From positions 62,001 through 126,000 of the forward strand of contig CAWITB010000011.1 in NCBI GenBank assembly GCA_963838885.1: a DNA stretch of 64,000 bases. Direction: 5' to 3'. Within the stretch, counting starts at the first letter, position 1, and each line of letters begins with the position of its first letter. The position numbers were made by a program, and so were the translations under genes. Origin of the DNA: JAICMB01 sp963838885 (lineage in GTDB: Bacteria; Acidobacteriota; Terriglobia; Bryobacterales; Bryobacteraceae). Below, in pieces: positions 54,535-63,511 of this stretch. A model generated the notes under the pieces. It was given only the letters and a program-made list of their open reading frames with translations. It made no database searches and had not been told where the DNA came from.

Positions 54535-55268
54535 AAGTATCGCTTATTATCGCGCACAAGCTGTTTCACCTCGGCCGCGCTCAACGTCCGGTACTTGCCG
54601 ATCTCGAGATCCCCAATCCGAAGCGGCCCAATACCCGTACGCACCAGTTTCAGGGCCTTGCTGCCCACGGCTTCCAACATGCGCCGCACTTGCCGGTTGC
54701 GGCCTTCGCGAATGGTCAGCTCGATGAAGCTGTATTTGGCGGAATCGCGAATCCGTACAACCTCGGCCGGCTGCGTGACGCCGTCATTCAACTCCACACC
54801 CTTCCGCAAGCGCTCGAGCTGTTCGTGCGCGAGCCGCGTCGAGGCCTTCACCAGATACGTTTTCGGCGCCTTGTAATCCGGGTTCGTAATGCGCTCGGCG
54901 AACTGCGTATCGTTGGTCATCAACAGCAGCCCACTCGTATCCCGATCCAGCCTGCCTACCGGCGCAACGAACTGGCCGACGTCTTTCACGAGATCGTAAA
55001 CAGTCGGCCGCCCCTCCGGATCTTTGTAAGTCGTGATGTAACCTTTCGGCTTGTAGAGCAGAATATAAATCTTCTCGCCGCCGCGCACGGGCTTGCCGTC
55101 AAGCGTGACGCGGTCACGCTCCAGATCCACCCAGTGATCCGGAGTTTGGATCAGTTTCCCGTTCACCTGCACGCGGCCCCCGCCGATCCAGGAACGCGCC
55201 TCGGTGCGCGATCCGAGTCCGGCCTTTGAGATGACGCGATCGAGTGTTTTGAGCGGCCGCTCACGCAT
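54531..55268 (-). CDS. Pseudouridine synthase, RsuA/RluB/RluE family
   Basis: A 245-residue rRNA-modifying enzyme. An N-terminal S4 domain (KTLDRVISKAGLGSRTEARSWIGGGRVQVNG) precedes the catalytic domain with the catalytic Asp in VGRLDRDTSGLLLMTND. LTIREGRNRQVRRMLEAVG is a hallmark of the RluB/RluE/RluF group. It isomerises specific uridines in rRNA. The start at 55268 (MRERPLKTLDRV) matches the family; upstream residues are shadow. The start is near that of the divergent large protein at 55296 (27 bp between), so they share a small promoter region. Confidence 0.92.
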   Translation of the reverse strand: MRERPLKTLDRVISKAGLGSRTEARSWIGGGRVQVNGKLIQTPDHWVDLERDRVTLDGKPVRGGEKIYILLYKPKGYITTYKDPEGRPTVYDLVKDVGQFVAPVGRLDRDTSGLLLMTNDTQFAERITNPDYKAPKTYLVKASTRLAHEQLERLRKGVELNDGVTQPAEVVRIRDSAKYSFIELTIREGRNRQVRRMLEAVGSKALKLVRTGIGPLRIGDLEIGKYRTLSAAEVKQLVRDNKRYL

Positions 55269-55295
55269 AATGGGAACTGTACATCGACATCGACT

Positions 55296-57398
55296 ATGCG
55301 CTTTCGTTCCGTCTGTGTGGCGGCGCTCGCCGTGGCGCTCGTGGGCCAAGACACGCGCTATAAACCCGAAGGAGGCCAGATTCCCGGCCCCGCCACTTCA
55401 TCCGATTTCTCCTCCTGGCTGACGGAGATGAAGCAATGGCGATCCGAGCGGCTCACGCGCATCGGCTACAACGGTTCGCAATACGACCGCCCCGATCTCA
55501 AGTGGACCCAGCGCAGCTTCGTTCAACCTCAAATGATGATCGAGGAACGTTATTTCTTCGACCCCATCGCCCAGCGCTACACCGTCGATCATTATGTCGA
55601 CGATCTCGAGCGGCGCTACGGCGGGATCGATTCCGTTCTCATCTGGCCCGTTTACCCCAACATCGGCATTGACAATCGCAATCAATTCGATCTGCTGCAC
55701 GATATGCCCGGCGGCGTCCCAGGCCTCAAGCAGATGGTAAGCGATTTCCACAAACGCGGCGTCCACGTTCTGTTTCCCGTAATGGCGTGGGACACAGGCA
55801 CGAACGATTATGGTTCGCTCGCCGAGGCCGCCGCCAAATACTTCGGCGAGATCGGCGCGGACGGCATTAACGGCGACACCATGGATTTCGTACCCCGCAC
55901 CTTCCGCACCGCCTCGGACAACGACGGCCATCCTCTGGCGCTCCAACCCGAGAACGCCGGCGCGAACGATGAGGCTGTCGCCTGGAACAACTTGAGCTGG
56001 GGCTACTGGAAATACGGGTTCATTCCCACTGTGAGCCGCTGGAAATGGATCGAGCCGCGCCACATGGTCGACGTCTGCCGCCGCTGGGCGCGCGACCACA
56101 CCGACGATCTGCAGTACGCGTTCTTCAACGGCGTGGGCTTCGAGAGCTGGGAAAACATTTGGGGCATCTGGAATCAGCTCACGCCGCGCGATGCCGAAGC
56201 CTTGCGCCGCATTGCGCGCATCGAGCGGCAGTTCGCGGAGCTGCTCATCAGCACCGCGTGGGAGCCGCACACTCCGGTTTTACAGTTCGGTGTCTTCGCT
56301 ACAAAATTCCCCGGTCCAGTTAACACGCTTTGGACATTCGTCAATCGCAACGAATACGACGTTACGGGCCGCCTGATTCACGTGCCGCATCGCGAAGGAG
56401 CCCGCTATCTCGACCTCTGGCACGGCGTGGAGCTCAAGCCGAAAATCGAAGATGGCCAGGATGTTTTGAGCTTCGCCGTGGAGGGCCGCGGCTACGGCGC
56501 TCTGGTCTCTACTACGCGCCCCGAGGATCTTCGTAACTTCCTTTACGAACTGGGCGCCCTGGCGCGATTTTCGACCCGCACTTTCTCGAGCGAGTGGCGC
56601 GCGCTGACCCAAAGAAACGTAATGATCCCTCCCACCGAGAAGCCGGCCTCGGCGCCCGAGGGCATGGTGAAAATTCCCGCCGCTTCGTTCGATTTCCACG
56701 TCGCCGGAATCGAGATTGAAGGCGGGGACAGCGCCGGAGTCGACGTCCAATATCCGTGGGAGAACGAGCCGCGCCGGCATCATCACGAAGTTGTTCAGAT
56801 CAATTCGTTTTACATCGACAAGTACCCCGTCACTAATGCCGCCTTCAAGAAGTTTATCGATGCGAGTCATTATCAGCCTCGCGATTCCCATAATTTTCTG
56901 AAGAGCTGGACCAATGCTTCCTACCCGGCAAACGGGGCGAATAAACCCGTGACGTGGGTCTCGATCGAGGACGCGCGCGCCTACGCCAAGTGGGCCAACA
57001 GGCGTTTGCCGCACGAATGGGAATGGCAGTATGCCGCGCAAGGCAACGACGGCCGCCTGTATCCGTGGGGCAACGAATGGAACGCCGCGGCCGTGCCCGC
57101 GCCTTACGAAGGACGCGGCGCCGGCGAGCCCGCCGACGTCGCCGCTCATCCCGCCGGCGCAAGCCCGTTCGGCGTCATGGATACCGTCGGCAACGTCTGG
57201 CAATGGACCGATGAGTACCAAGACGATCACACCCGCGCCGCCATCCTGCGCGGCGGCAGCTACTATCGGCCGCAAGGCTCGCACTGGTATTTCCCGCAAG
57301 CGTACCGGCTCGATGAACACGGGAAATATTTGCTGATGGCGCCCTCGAAGGACCGCGCCGGCACGATCGGATTCCGCTGCGCCGCCGACGCGGAATAA
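55296..57398 (+). CDS. Two-domain protein with C-terminal FGE/SUMF1-like domain
   Basis: A 700-residue protein with a likely signal peptide (MRFRSVCVAALAVALVGQ). Residues ~25-430 look like a TIM-barrel glycoside-hydrolase-type domain (IDSVLIWPVYPNIGIDNRNQFD, GVHVLFPVMAWDTG, YFGEIGADGINGDTMDFVP, DLQYAFFNGVGFESWENIWG). A C-terminal domain from ~455 is of the formylglycine-generating-enzyme type (FYIDKYPVTNAAFKKFIDAS, PVTWVSIEDARAYAKWANRRLPHEWEW, YPWGNEW, GVMDTVGNVWQWTDE, LRGGSYY, GTIGFRCA). The copper-binding cysteines of true FGE are not apparent, so it may be a sugar- or nucleotide-binding member. This barrel plus FGE-like fusion is unusual. Location: periplasm or outer surface. Confidence 0.78.
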   Translation: MRFRSVCVAALAVALVGQDTRYKPEGGQIPGPATSSDFSSWLTEMKQWRSERLTRIGYNGSQYDRPDLKWTQRSFVQPQMMIEERYFFDPIAQRYTVDHYVDDLERRYGGIDSVLIWPVYPNIGIDNRNQFDLLHDMPGGVPGLKQMVSDFHKRGVHVLFPVMAWDTGTNDYGSLAEAAAKYFGEIGADGINGDTMDFVPRTFRTASDNDGHPLALQPENAGANDEAVAWNNLSWGYWKYGFIPTVSRWKWIEPRHMVDVCRRWARDHTDDLQYAFFNGVGFESWENIWGIWNQLTPRDAEALRRIARIERQFAELLISTAWEPHTPVLQFGVFATKFPGPVNTLWTFVNRNEYDVTGRLIHVPHREGARYLDLWHGVELKPKIEDGQDVLSFAVEGRGYGALVSTTRPEDLRNFLYELGALARFSTRTFSSEWRALTQRNVMIPPTEKPASAPEGMVKIPAASFDFHVAGIEIEGGDSAGVDVQYPWENEPRRHHHEVVQINSFYIDKYPVTNAAFKKFIDASHYQPRDSHNFLKSWTNASYPANGANKPVTWVSIEDARAYAKWANRRLPHEWEWQYAAQGNDGRLYPWGNEWNAAAVPAPYEGRGAGEPADVAAHPAGASPFGVMDTVGNVWQWTDEYQDDHTRAAILRGGSYYRPQGSHWYFPQAYRLDEHGKYLLMAPSKDRAGTIGFRCAADAE

Positions 57399-57413
57399 GG
57401 CCGCGCGAAAAAG

Positions 57414-57764
57414 ATGATGCAAAAAGGCCGCGGATCCTGGCTCGTAATTGCGCTCACGCTCGCGCTCGCCGTCCTGGCCCTCCTCGGGCTGCACACCGCT
57501 CGCCATGCCATGCGGCTGCGCCGCGGCTCCGAACCCGTACGGCCTTGGATGAGCGTCCCTTACATCGCGCGATCTCACCATGTCCCTCCGAGCCTGCTGT
57601 ATCAGGCGCTCGGATTGACCCCCGGCGGCCGGGACCGCCGCCCCCTCGGCCGCATTGCGCGCGAGCAAAACCGTCCCGTGCGCGATCTGCTCGCCGCAAT
57701 TGAAAATACCATCGCGCGCGCTCACGGCCGGCCGCCTCGTCCTCTCAACGGGAGCCCGCCATGA
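57414..57764 (+). CDS. Small membrane-anchored protein upstream of dedA
   Basis: A 116-residue protein with one N-terminal membrane helix (SWLVIALTLALAVLALLGLH) and a soluble part PWMSVPYIARSHHVPPSLLY and LGRIAREQNRPVRDLLAAIEN that looks like two helix-turn-helix-type hairpins. It overlaps the dedA start by four bases (57761-57764). I know no function; genes of this shape next to dedA suggest a membrane-associated partner of the DedA protein. Confidence 0.65.
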   Translation: MMQKGRGSWLVIALTLALAVLALLGLHTARHAMRLRRGSEPVRPWMSVPYIARSHHVPPSLLYQALGLTPGGRDRRPLGRIAREQNRPVRDLLAAIENTIARAHGRPPRPLNGSPP

Positions 57765-58379
57765 CCGCTATTGGCGAGCAACTCCTCGCCGCATTATTGT
57801 CCTATGGTCTCCCCATCCTCGCCGCGGTGGTGTTCGTTGGATGCCTCGGCCTGCCGCTGCCGAACGCACTGCTGCTGATCGCGTCGGGATCGTTCAGCGC
57901 CGCTGGGAGGCATGAATTTCTGGGGCGTGCTAATGGTCGCGAGCGTGTCTGCCATCGCGGGCGATCTCAGCGGCTATGCCATCGGTCGCTGGGCCGGCAG
58001 CGCCGCCCTTCGTCACTTCGGTCCCAAGCTCCGCAATCGTCTGCACAAGGCGGAGCAGTCCATGAGCAAATGGGGCGGCTGGGGCGTTTTCCTGACCCGT
58101 TGGCTTATTACGCCGCTCGGCCCGTTCGTCAACCTTGTCGCCGGAGCGTCCCATTATCCGTGGCCCCAGTTCGTCGTCTGGGACATCCTCGGCGAGATTC
58201 TGTGGGTCGTCCTTTATGTCGAGCTCGGCCGCCTGATCGCAGGCGAAGTGCAGGCCATCAGCGCCCTCGCCGGCGACATATCCTGGATCACGCTGGCAGT
58301 AGCGGTCACGTCGCTGTTGTTGTGGGGCCTCGTCAGGTCGCGCCGCGGTAAACGTCCCACTGCCGCCGCGCTTCGCTGA
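57761..58379 (+). pseudogene. DedA family membrane protein, frameshifted
   Basis: The first frame gives LLSYGLPILAAVVFVGCLGLPLPNALLLIASGSFSAAG, the DedA N-terminus. Near 57905 it shifts into MNFWGVLMVASVSAIAGDLSGYAIGRWAG and continues through KAEQSMSKWGGWGVFLTRWLI and TPLGPFVNLVAGASHYPWPQF to 58379. The joined product would be ~205 residues, normal for DedA proteins, which are linked to lipid flipping (C55-P or phosphatidylethanolamine) and membrane homeostasis. One base restores the frame, so a sequencing error is quite possible. Confidence 0.82.
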
Positions 58380-58578
58380 AGCGGAGGAAAAGCGGTCCAA
58401 TATTGAAACCAGCATCAATGACATGCGGCGCGACTTCGCCATGCTCAAGAGATGACCGGCGACAGCGCAATGTTGCCAGGCAATCCGATCCGCGCCAAAT
58501 TCCGCGCCGCCTGACCGGGATGCATCGGGAGCGCCTTGAGCGTGTTGTTCCGCGACTTATGCTAAAAACAGAGCGCGC

Positions 58579-58869
58579 ATGAAACCGTCCGAAGCCCTTG
58601 CAGCGCACCGCGAGGAATTGCGGCGCCTTGTCCGCCGCTACAACGTCGCGCATCCGCGCGTCTACGGCTCGGTACTCACGGGCAAGGACGACGAGGAGAG
58701 CGACCTTGACTTGTTGGTGGACCCCACGGAACGCACGACGCTCTTTATGTTGGCGGGCTTGGAGCATGAAGCTCAACAACTGCTCGGCGTACAGGTATCG
58801 GTCCTGACGCCTAAGGATTTGCCGGTGAAATTTCGCAACAAGGTTTTGCAAACGGCGCAGCCTTTATGA
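58579..58869 (+). CDS. mntA: MntA-type nucleotidyltransferase antitoxin
   Basis: A 96-residue minimal nucleotidyltransferase. The exact motif GSX10DXD is present: G30-S31, ten residues, then D42 and D44 (YGSVLTGKDDEESDLDLLVD). This is the MNT component of HEPN/MNT modules. In the studied MntA-HepT pair, MntA AMPylates the HepT toxin's tyrosine. Four bases of overlap (ATGA) with the next gene support co-translation. Confidence 0.88.
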   Translation: MKPSEALAAHREELRRLVRRYNVAHPRVYGSVLTGKDDEESDLDLLVDPTERTTLFMLAGLEHEAQQLLGVQVSVLTPKDLPVKFRNKVLQTAQPL

Positions 58870-59246
58870 AGCATTCCGCGCGCATCGAAGACTATTTGCA
58901 ACACATCGCTGAGGCCATCGACCGCATCACCGGCTATATTCAAGCGACTGATAGCGCGGCGGCGCTCGAACGAGACCATAAGACTCAAGCCGCCGTCATC
59001 CGCTATATCGAGATCATTGGCGAGGCCGCGAACAGAATTCAAAAACAAGCGCCGGAGTTTGCCGCCGCCCATCCTTCGCTGCCGTGGCACGAAATGCGGG
59101 GCATGCGTAACAGGATGATCCACAATTACTTTGATGTAAACAGCGATGTGCTTTGGGCCACCGTAAAGGCCGACCTGCCCAAGCTCAAACAGCAGATTGA
59201 CGTCGTGCTCATGAAGATGAAGCGCGACCCGGACCGCGAACAATGA
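58866..59246 (+). CDS. hepT: HepT-type HEPN toxin (DUF86)
   Basis: A 126-residue helical HEPN protein. It has the RX4HXY motif: R81-NRMI-H86-N-Y88 in MRGMRNRMIHNYFDV. RYIEIIGEAANRIQKQ is the usual first-half marker of DUF86. In characterised systems the Arg/His form an RNase site and the Tyr is the AMPylation target. All of these residues are present, so the module looks intact. Partner: the MntA gene, overlapping by four bases. Confidence 0.9.
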   Translation: MKHSARIEDYLQHIAEAIDRITGYIQATDSAAALERDHKTQAAVIRYIEIIGEAANRIQKQAPEFAAAHPSLPWHEMRGMRNRMIHNYFDVNSDVLWATVKADLPKLKQQIDVVLMKMKRDPDREQ

Positions 59247-59405
59247 AAGCCTCCGTCCGTGCGGAAAAAGGAGGCAACGATCTGGACAACAAATCACTTG
59301 ACTCACCTGGCATCCAGGCTTATAACTTGAATCATGGAAACGGACAACATCAGCAAATCACAGCGGTTTGATGAGCGCCATAAGGCACTACAGTAACCCG
59401 CTTAC

Positions 59406-60264
59406 GTGCATTCAGGAGGTTGCAGCCGTGAAATGGCCGAAGGGCGAACCGGTATGCCCGCGCTGCTCCAGCAAGAAGCGTCGTTTCTCAAGAAGCGGCT
59501 GCTGTGGAACTGCCGGGGCTGCAAGAAGCAGTACTCAGTGAAGGTCGGCACGATCTTTGAGGACTCCGCCATCGGCTGGATACATGTTCTGCGCGATGTG
59601 GATGCTCGCGAACTGCAAGAACGGCGTCAGCTCTTACGAAGTTGCGCGGGCGCTTGAAGTGACTCAGAAAACGCGTGGTTTATGCTTCACCGTATTCGAT
59701 ATGCGCAGCACCATGGGACCATCGACAAGATGACCGGAACGTGGAAGCCGACGAAACTTTGTGGGCGGTAAGGTTCGCTTCATGCACGCTGACAAGCGCG
59801 CCCAGAAGATCCACCGGCGCGGTCCGGAAGGCAAGGCCATTGTGTTCGGGTTGCTGGAGAGGGAAACCGGCAAGGTTCGCAAATCGGTAGTTGGAACGCG
59901 GCGCAAGCATCACCTTCATGCGGAGATTCGCAGCAACGTGGCGACTGGCGCGGCGCTGTACAGCGATGCCCTGAAGCCTATGGATTCCGAGTATGCCCAC
60001 AAGGTCATTGACCATGCTGAAGCCTATGTCGATGGCGCGGTCCATCCTAACCGGCCGGAGAACTTCTGGAGCCTCCTGAAGCGCTCCATCAAAGGCACAT
60101 ACGTTAGTGTTGAGCCGTTCCACTTGTTCAGATACCTTGATGAAAAGTCGTTCCGCTACAATGAGCGTCACGATACAGACTCCGAACGCTTCCATAAAGC
60201 TCTCGGATCGGTCGCCGGGAAGCGTTTGACTTGGGATAACCTGACCGGTCACGAGGCGGGGTGA
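59406..60264 (+). pseudogene. IS1595-family transposase, multiple frameshifts
   Basis: An ISXO2-like transposase in several frames. Start region VKWPKGEPVCPRCSSKK is the zinc ribbon, then LLWNCRGCKKQYSVKVGTIFEDS, then ANCKNGVSSYEVARALEVTQK, then AWFMLHRIRYA. A frame break in the part that normally reads VEADETFVGG is followed by VGGKVRFMHADKRAQKI (from 59761) to the C-terminus with ALYSDALKPMD and HPNRPENFWSLLKRSIKGTY. At least three frame breaks lie before 59761; the second and third catalytic residues are intact. It is followed by its own passenger ORF at 60264. Confidence 0.82.
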
Positions 60265-60413
60265 TGGCGGACCCAAGGCCAAGAGAGAAGGTAGAGGAAA
60301 AAGAAAATTCAGACTTCAAGAAACCCGCTGAGTATAGGCAGTTCAAGGCGCTACTGCGAAAGGTTGTCAAAGCGCCTGCGTTAAAGAGAAGAAATATCCA
60401 TGAATCGCCGTAG
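60264..60413 (+). CDS. Second small IS1595-associated passenger ORF
   Basis: A 49-residue, very basic protein (MADPRPREKVEEKENSDFKK...) whose ATG overlaps the transposase stop (TGATG). The core P-A-E-Y-R-Q-F-K-A-L-L-R-K-V-V aligns with P-E-F-Q-H-F-K-D-V-M-R-G-V-L in the passenger at 18225. That two separate IS1595 copies in the same window both keep an open small frame at the same place supports a real, element-linked gene. The function is unknown. Confidence 0.6.
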   Translation: MADPRPREKVEEKENSDFKKPAEYRQFKALLRKVVKAPALKRRNIHESP

Positions 60414-60632
60414 AATCATTTGAGCCAAGAAGAACAAGACCAGTGCGCCAAGACCGAACAAAACAGAACGGCTCGCGGTTGCCGAGGAGGGAACACCGAT
60501 ACGGATCAAGAGCAATCCACTAATCAAGACAACTAAGCCCTCCCAAGAGAAGGAATCCTTCCTCCAAAAAAGTGGCACTCTTTTGTCCGAACCTAAAACA
60601 TGGCTCGAAGTTGCCGCCCTCGTTGTCGTCAT
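60381..60632 (-). CDS. Possible 83-residue two-span membrane protein
   Basis: Frame with two hydrophobic stretches (EGLVVLISGLLLIRIGV and SVLFGLGALVLFFLAQMIL) separated by PSSATASR, ending RRFMDISSL. It could be a small membrane protein. It overlaps the passenger ORF and the 5' part of the opposite-strand gene at 60583, and no ribosome binding site is obvious, so it may be chance. Confidence 0.3.
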   Translation of the reverse strand: MTTTRAATSSHVLGSDKRVPLFWRKDSFSWEGLVVLISGLLLIRIGVPSSATASRSVLFGLGALVLFFLAQMILRRFMDISSL

Positions 60633-61265
60633 TTGCTACACGTACCATGCCCGGAACCAAGCGCGAACGATGAATGAAACGCTTGTGGAGATTCGGAAGC
60701 AGACTGCCTACGCGAGAAACTCCGCTAGGGCCGCGATAGATGCAGCGGCTACGGCCGAGAAGGCGCGCATTGATAGCAACAGTTCGTTCTCCCTTACGTT
60801 TGACAAGATGAGAGCACAAACCGAAGCCGCTCGAAAATCCTTCGAACTTCAATCCGAACTGTTTAGGATCGAGCAACGCCCATATATTTGGGTCACGAAA
60901 TACGATTCCGGTGATATTACTAATGGACGCCCCGTTCTGGTAAACATAACTTTCGTGAACGGAGGCGAGGGAATCGCTAAAAACATTGACAGTACGTTCA
61001 AGAACTTCGTTTTGGCTCCAGGCAAAAGACGGCGCTGGCATACGCCGCGAGGACATCGCCCAAAGAGCATATAGGCATTTCTGTACCACCAGTAGAACAT
61101 TTCTTCATCACGGTAGCGGGGACTCTCACGGTGCGGGACGTCCTCGATATGGCTGCTCACCGAATCAATCTCTACGTTTTTGGATCGATCTTCTACCAGG
61201 ATATTAATGGCTCCAATCATCGGACGAACTGGTGCTCGGTGTTAATCCAAAAGGTGTTCATTCGA
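60583..61265 (+). pseudogene. Membrane-anchored coiled-coil protein, frameshifted
   Basis: First part: LEVAALVVVICYTYHARNQA (membrane helix), then a Lys/Glu/Ala coiled coil (ARNSARAAIDAAATAEKARI) and EQRPYIWVTKYDSGDITNG, a motif common at the start of the outer domain of uncharacterised single-span proteins. After a one-base loss near 61050 the next frame continues KEHIGISVPPVEHFFITVAG, TVRDVLDMAAHRINLYVFGS and DINGSNHRTNWCS to a stop at 61265. The TTG at 60583 is a guess; the frame is open further upstream to 60420. Joined length ~225 residues. It probably arrived with the neighbouring IS1595 material. Confidence 0.6.
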
Positions 61266-61418
61266 TGAGTGCCAATACTTTAACGAACTGCATAACAGAC
61301 GAGGAGCAGTCAAGGAAGTTGTTACCCAACGATTCGGACGCAAGCACTCGATCCGACAGGAGGCATATCGTCGGCGATGCGGTGGCTTAACTTCGAAGAT
61401 CAGGCGGAGCAGTTATGC

Positions 61419-62654
61419 TCACAAGGATTCCACTCGAAACTGCCTCTGCTCCGCCGGACTGAGATCGACCCCCTCCCAGCGCGCCACCACCGCCGTCGCC
61501 ATGCAGTTCCCCAAAACATTCACGGCCGTTCGTCCCATGTCCATCAGGGCATCGGCGCCGAGCAGCAGCGAAATCCCGGCCACCGGCAGCCCGAACATCG
61601 CGATCGTTCCCGCCAGAATCACGATGGCGGAGCGCGGCACGCCCGCCGCTCCTTTGCTCGTCAGCATCAACGTCAGCATCATCAGCAATTGCTGTCCCAT
61701 GCTCATCCGTATGCCCGCCGCCTGCGCCACGAAGATCGACGCCAGCGACATGTAGAGCGTGCTTCCTGTCAGATTGAAGCTGTATCCGGTGGGCAACACA
61801 AACGCCACGATATGTTGCGGCACGCCGAACCGCTCCATGTTCTCGAGCGCCAGCGGAAGCGCCGCCTCGCTCGACGAGGTCGAGAATGCGATGGCCACCG
61901 GCTCGCGCACCGCCTGCAAGAACGCCGCCACGGGAACGCGCGCCATCAGGGCAGATCCGCCCAACACCACGATGACGAACACCAGCAGCGCCGCATAGAG
62001 CGCGGCCACTAATTTCGCGAGACCAAACAGAACGCCAACGCCGTTGCCGCCGATCGTGTAAGCCATCGCCGCCCCCACGCCCACGGGAGCAAGGTACATC
62101 ACGTATTTCGTGTAGCGGAACATGATCTCCGCCAACGCATTGCAGAAATCTACCACCGGACGCGCCTTCATCCCAATGGCCGCGCAAGCCGCGCCGAATA
62201 GAAACGAGAAGACCACGATCTGCAGCACCTCGCCCCGCGCCATGGCATCGATCACGCTGGCCGGAAACGTATGCTCCAGCGTGGAGGCGAAACTCGGCGG
62301 CGCCTGCGCCAACCCGGTTTCCCCCGCGATCTTCTCGAGCGTCATGCCGGCTCCCGGCCGCAACAGATTCACGGCGGCCAATCCAAGAAACAACGCAATC
62401 GTAGTCGCGGCCTCGAAGTAAATCATGGCCTTCAGACCAATCCTCCCCATGGCCTTGATGCTTCCCGTGCCCGCGATTCCCGCCACCAGCGTTCCAAAAA
62501 TCAACGGTGCGATGATCGACTTAATTAAGCGAAGAAATACGTTGGCGATGGCCAGCACAGCCGCCGATTTCATTGCGCCCGGGGCGGCCATCCCGAGCGC
62601 GACCCCCGCCGCCATGCCGATAAAGATCCACGCAGTCAGCGACAGCCGCCTCAA
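61419..62654 (-). CDS. Dicarboxylate/amino acid:cation symporter (DAACS family)
   Basis: A 411-residue secondary transporter related to GltP/DctA. It has about eight membrane helices plus the two re-entrant loops, and the signature FSTSSSEAALPLALENME followed by FVLPTGYSFNLTGSTLYMSLA. It imports dicarboxylates or glutamate/aspartate with protons or sodium. The start TTG at 62654 overlaps the NAD kinase stop by one codon (TTGA); the frame is open further upstream only as shadow of the kinase gene. Confidence 0.9.
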   Translation of the reverse strand: MRRLSLTAWIFIGMAAGVALGMAAPGAMKSAAVLAIANVFLRLIKSIIAPLIFGTLVAGIAGTGSIKAMGRIGLKAMIYFEAATTIALFLGLAAVNLLRPGAGMTLEKIAGETGLAQAPPSFASTLEHTFPASVIDAMARGEVLQIVVFSFLFGAACAAIGMKARPVVDFCNALAEIMFRYTKYVMYLAPVGVGAAMAYTIGGNGVGVLFGLAKLVAALYAALLVFVIVVLGGSALMARVPVAAFLQAVREPVAIAFSTSSSEAALPLALENMERFGVPQHIVAFVLPTGYSFNLTGSTLYMSLASIFVAQAAGIRMSMGQQLLMMLTLMLTSKGAAGVPRSAIVILAGTIAMFGLPVAGISLLLGADALMDMGRTAVNVLGNCMATAVVARWEGVDLSPAEQRQFRVESL

Positions 62655-63511
62655 CGCTCGCCCCACTTCAGCTTCTGCCGCAGCACATCGAAGAACAACA
62701 TCTTTGGGGGCCGTACCAGCGACACGCTCCCGGCGCTCTGGCAAAGAACCGTATCGTTGGTCAGTAAATGCTGCCCCACCTGGCCGTCCACGGTCAGGTA
62801 AGCGTCCTTGTCCCCCGCGAGATTCACGATCTGGATCAAGCTGGTCTCCGGCACGATCACGGGCCGGTTCGTCAGCATGTGCGGGCAAATCGGCGTGATG
62901 CAAAGCGCCCCTACGGCCGGAAATATAATTGGGCCTCCCGCCGACAGCGAGTACGCCGTCGATCCCGTGGGAGTACACACGATCAGACCGTCGGCCTTGA
63001 ACGTCGAGATGTAGTGCTCATCCACCTGCGTCCTGACGTCGAGCATGCGCGCCAGCTCGGTCTTGGCCAACACGACGTCGTTCAGCGCCTGATACGTCGC
63101 CACGGTCTCGCCATTGCGAACCAGCCGGCATTTCAGCATGCGCCGCGCGATGATGCGCTGCTCCCCATGCAACGCCCGCTCCAGTTGCGGATACAATTCT
63201 TCGAGCGTAATGGCGGTCAGAAAACCCAAACCGCCCAAGTTGACCGGGAACAGCGGAATATCGCGCCCATCGAGCGCCCTTGCCGCCGAAAGCAGCGTGC
63301 CGTCGCCGCCCAACACGATGACAAGTTGCGTGCCCTCCGCAACCAGCTCCCGCGGCAACCCGTCCCCTCTGCCCGCATATTGCGCCGTTTCCTTATCGCA
63401 GCGGACACCGATCTTATGATCCGTCAACCAGCGCAGAAGCTCCGGCACGATCGCCGAAGCATGCGCCATGCCCGGCTTCGATATGATGCCGACGGCCTCA
63501 ATGCTTGGCAT
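62651..63511 (-). CDS. nadK: NAD kinase
   Basis: A 286-residue ATP-NAD kinase, cytoplasmic. The GGDGT motif is at 68-72 (VIVLGGDGTLLSAAR), NLGGLGFLTA is the next conserved motif, and DGLIVCTPTGSTAYSLSAGGPI the NAD-binding loop. Its start overlaps the end of the TlyA-type gene by 14 bases, the classical tlyA-nadK gene order found in many bacteria, and its stop overlaps the symporter start. Confidence 0.95.
   Translation of the reverse strand: MPSIEAVGIISKPGMAHASAIVPELLRWLTDHKIGVRCDKETAQYAGRGDGLPRELVAEGTQLVIVLGGDGTLLSAARALDGRDIPLFPVNLGGLGFLTAITLEELYPQLERALHGEQRIIARRMLKCRLVRNGETVATYQALNDVVLAKTELARMLDVRTQVDEHYISTFKADGLIVCTPTGSTAYSLSAGGPIIFPAVGALCITPICPHMLTNRPVIVPETSLIQIVNLAGDKDAYLTVDGQVGQHLLTNDTVLCQSAGSVSLVRPPKMLFFDVLRQKLKWGER

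Noticed and set aside
56280..57725. 481-codon minus-strand ORF
   Set aside because: Antisense to the FGE-like protein and the dedA partner; no recognisable domain.
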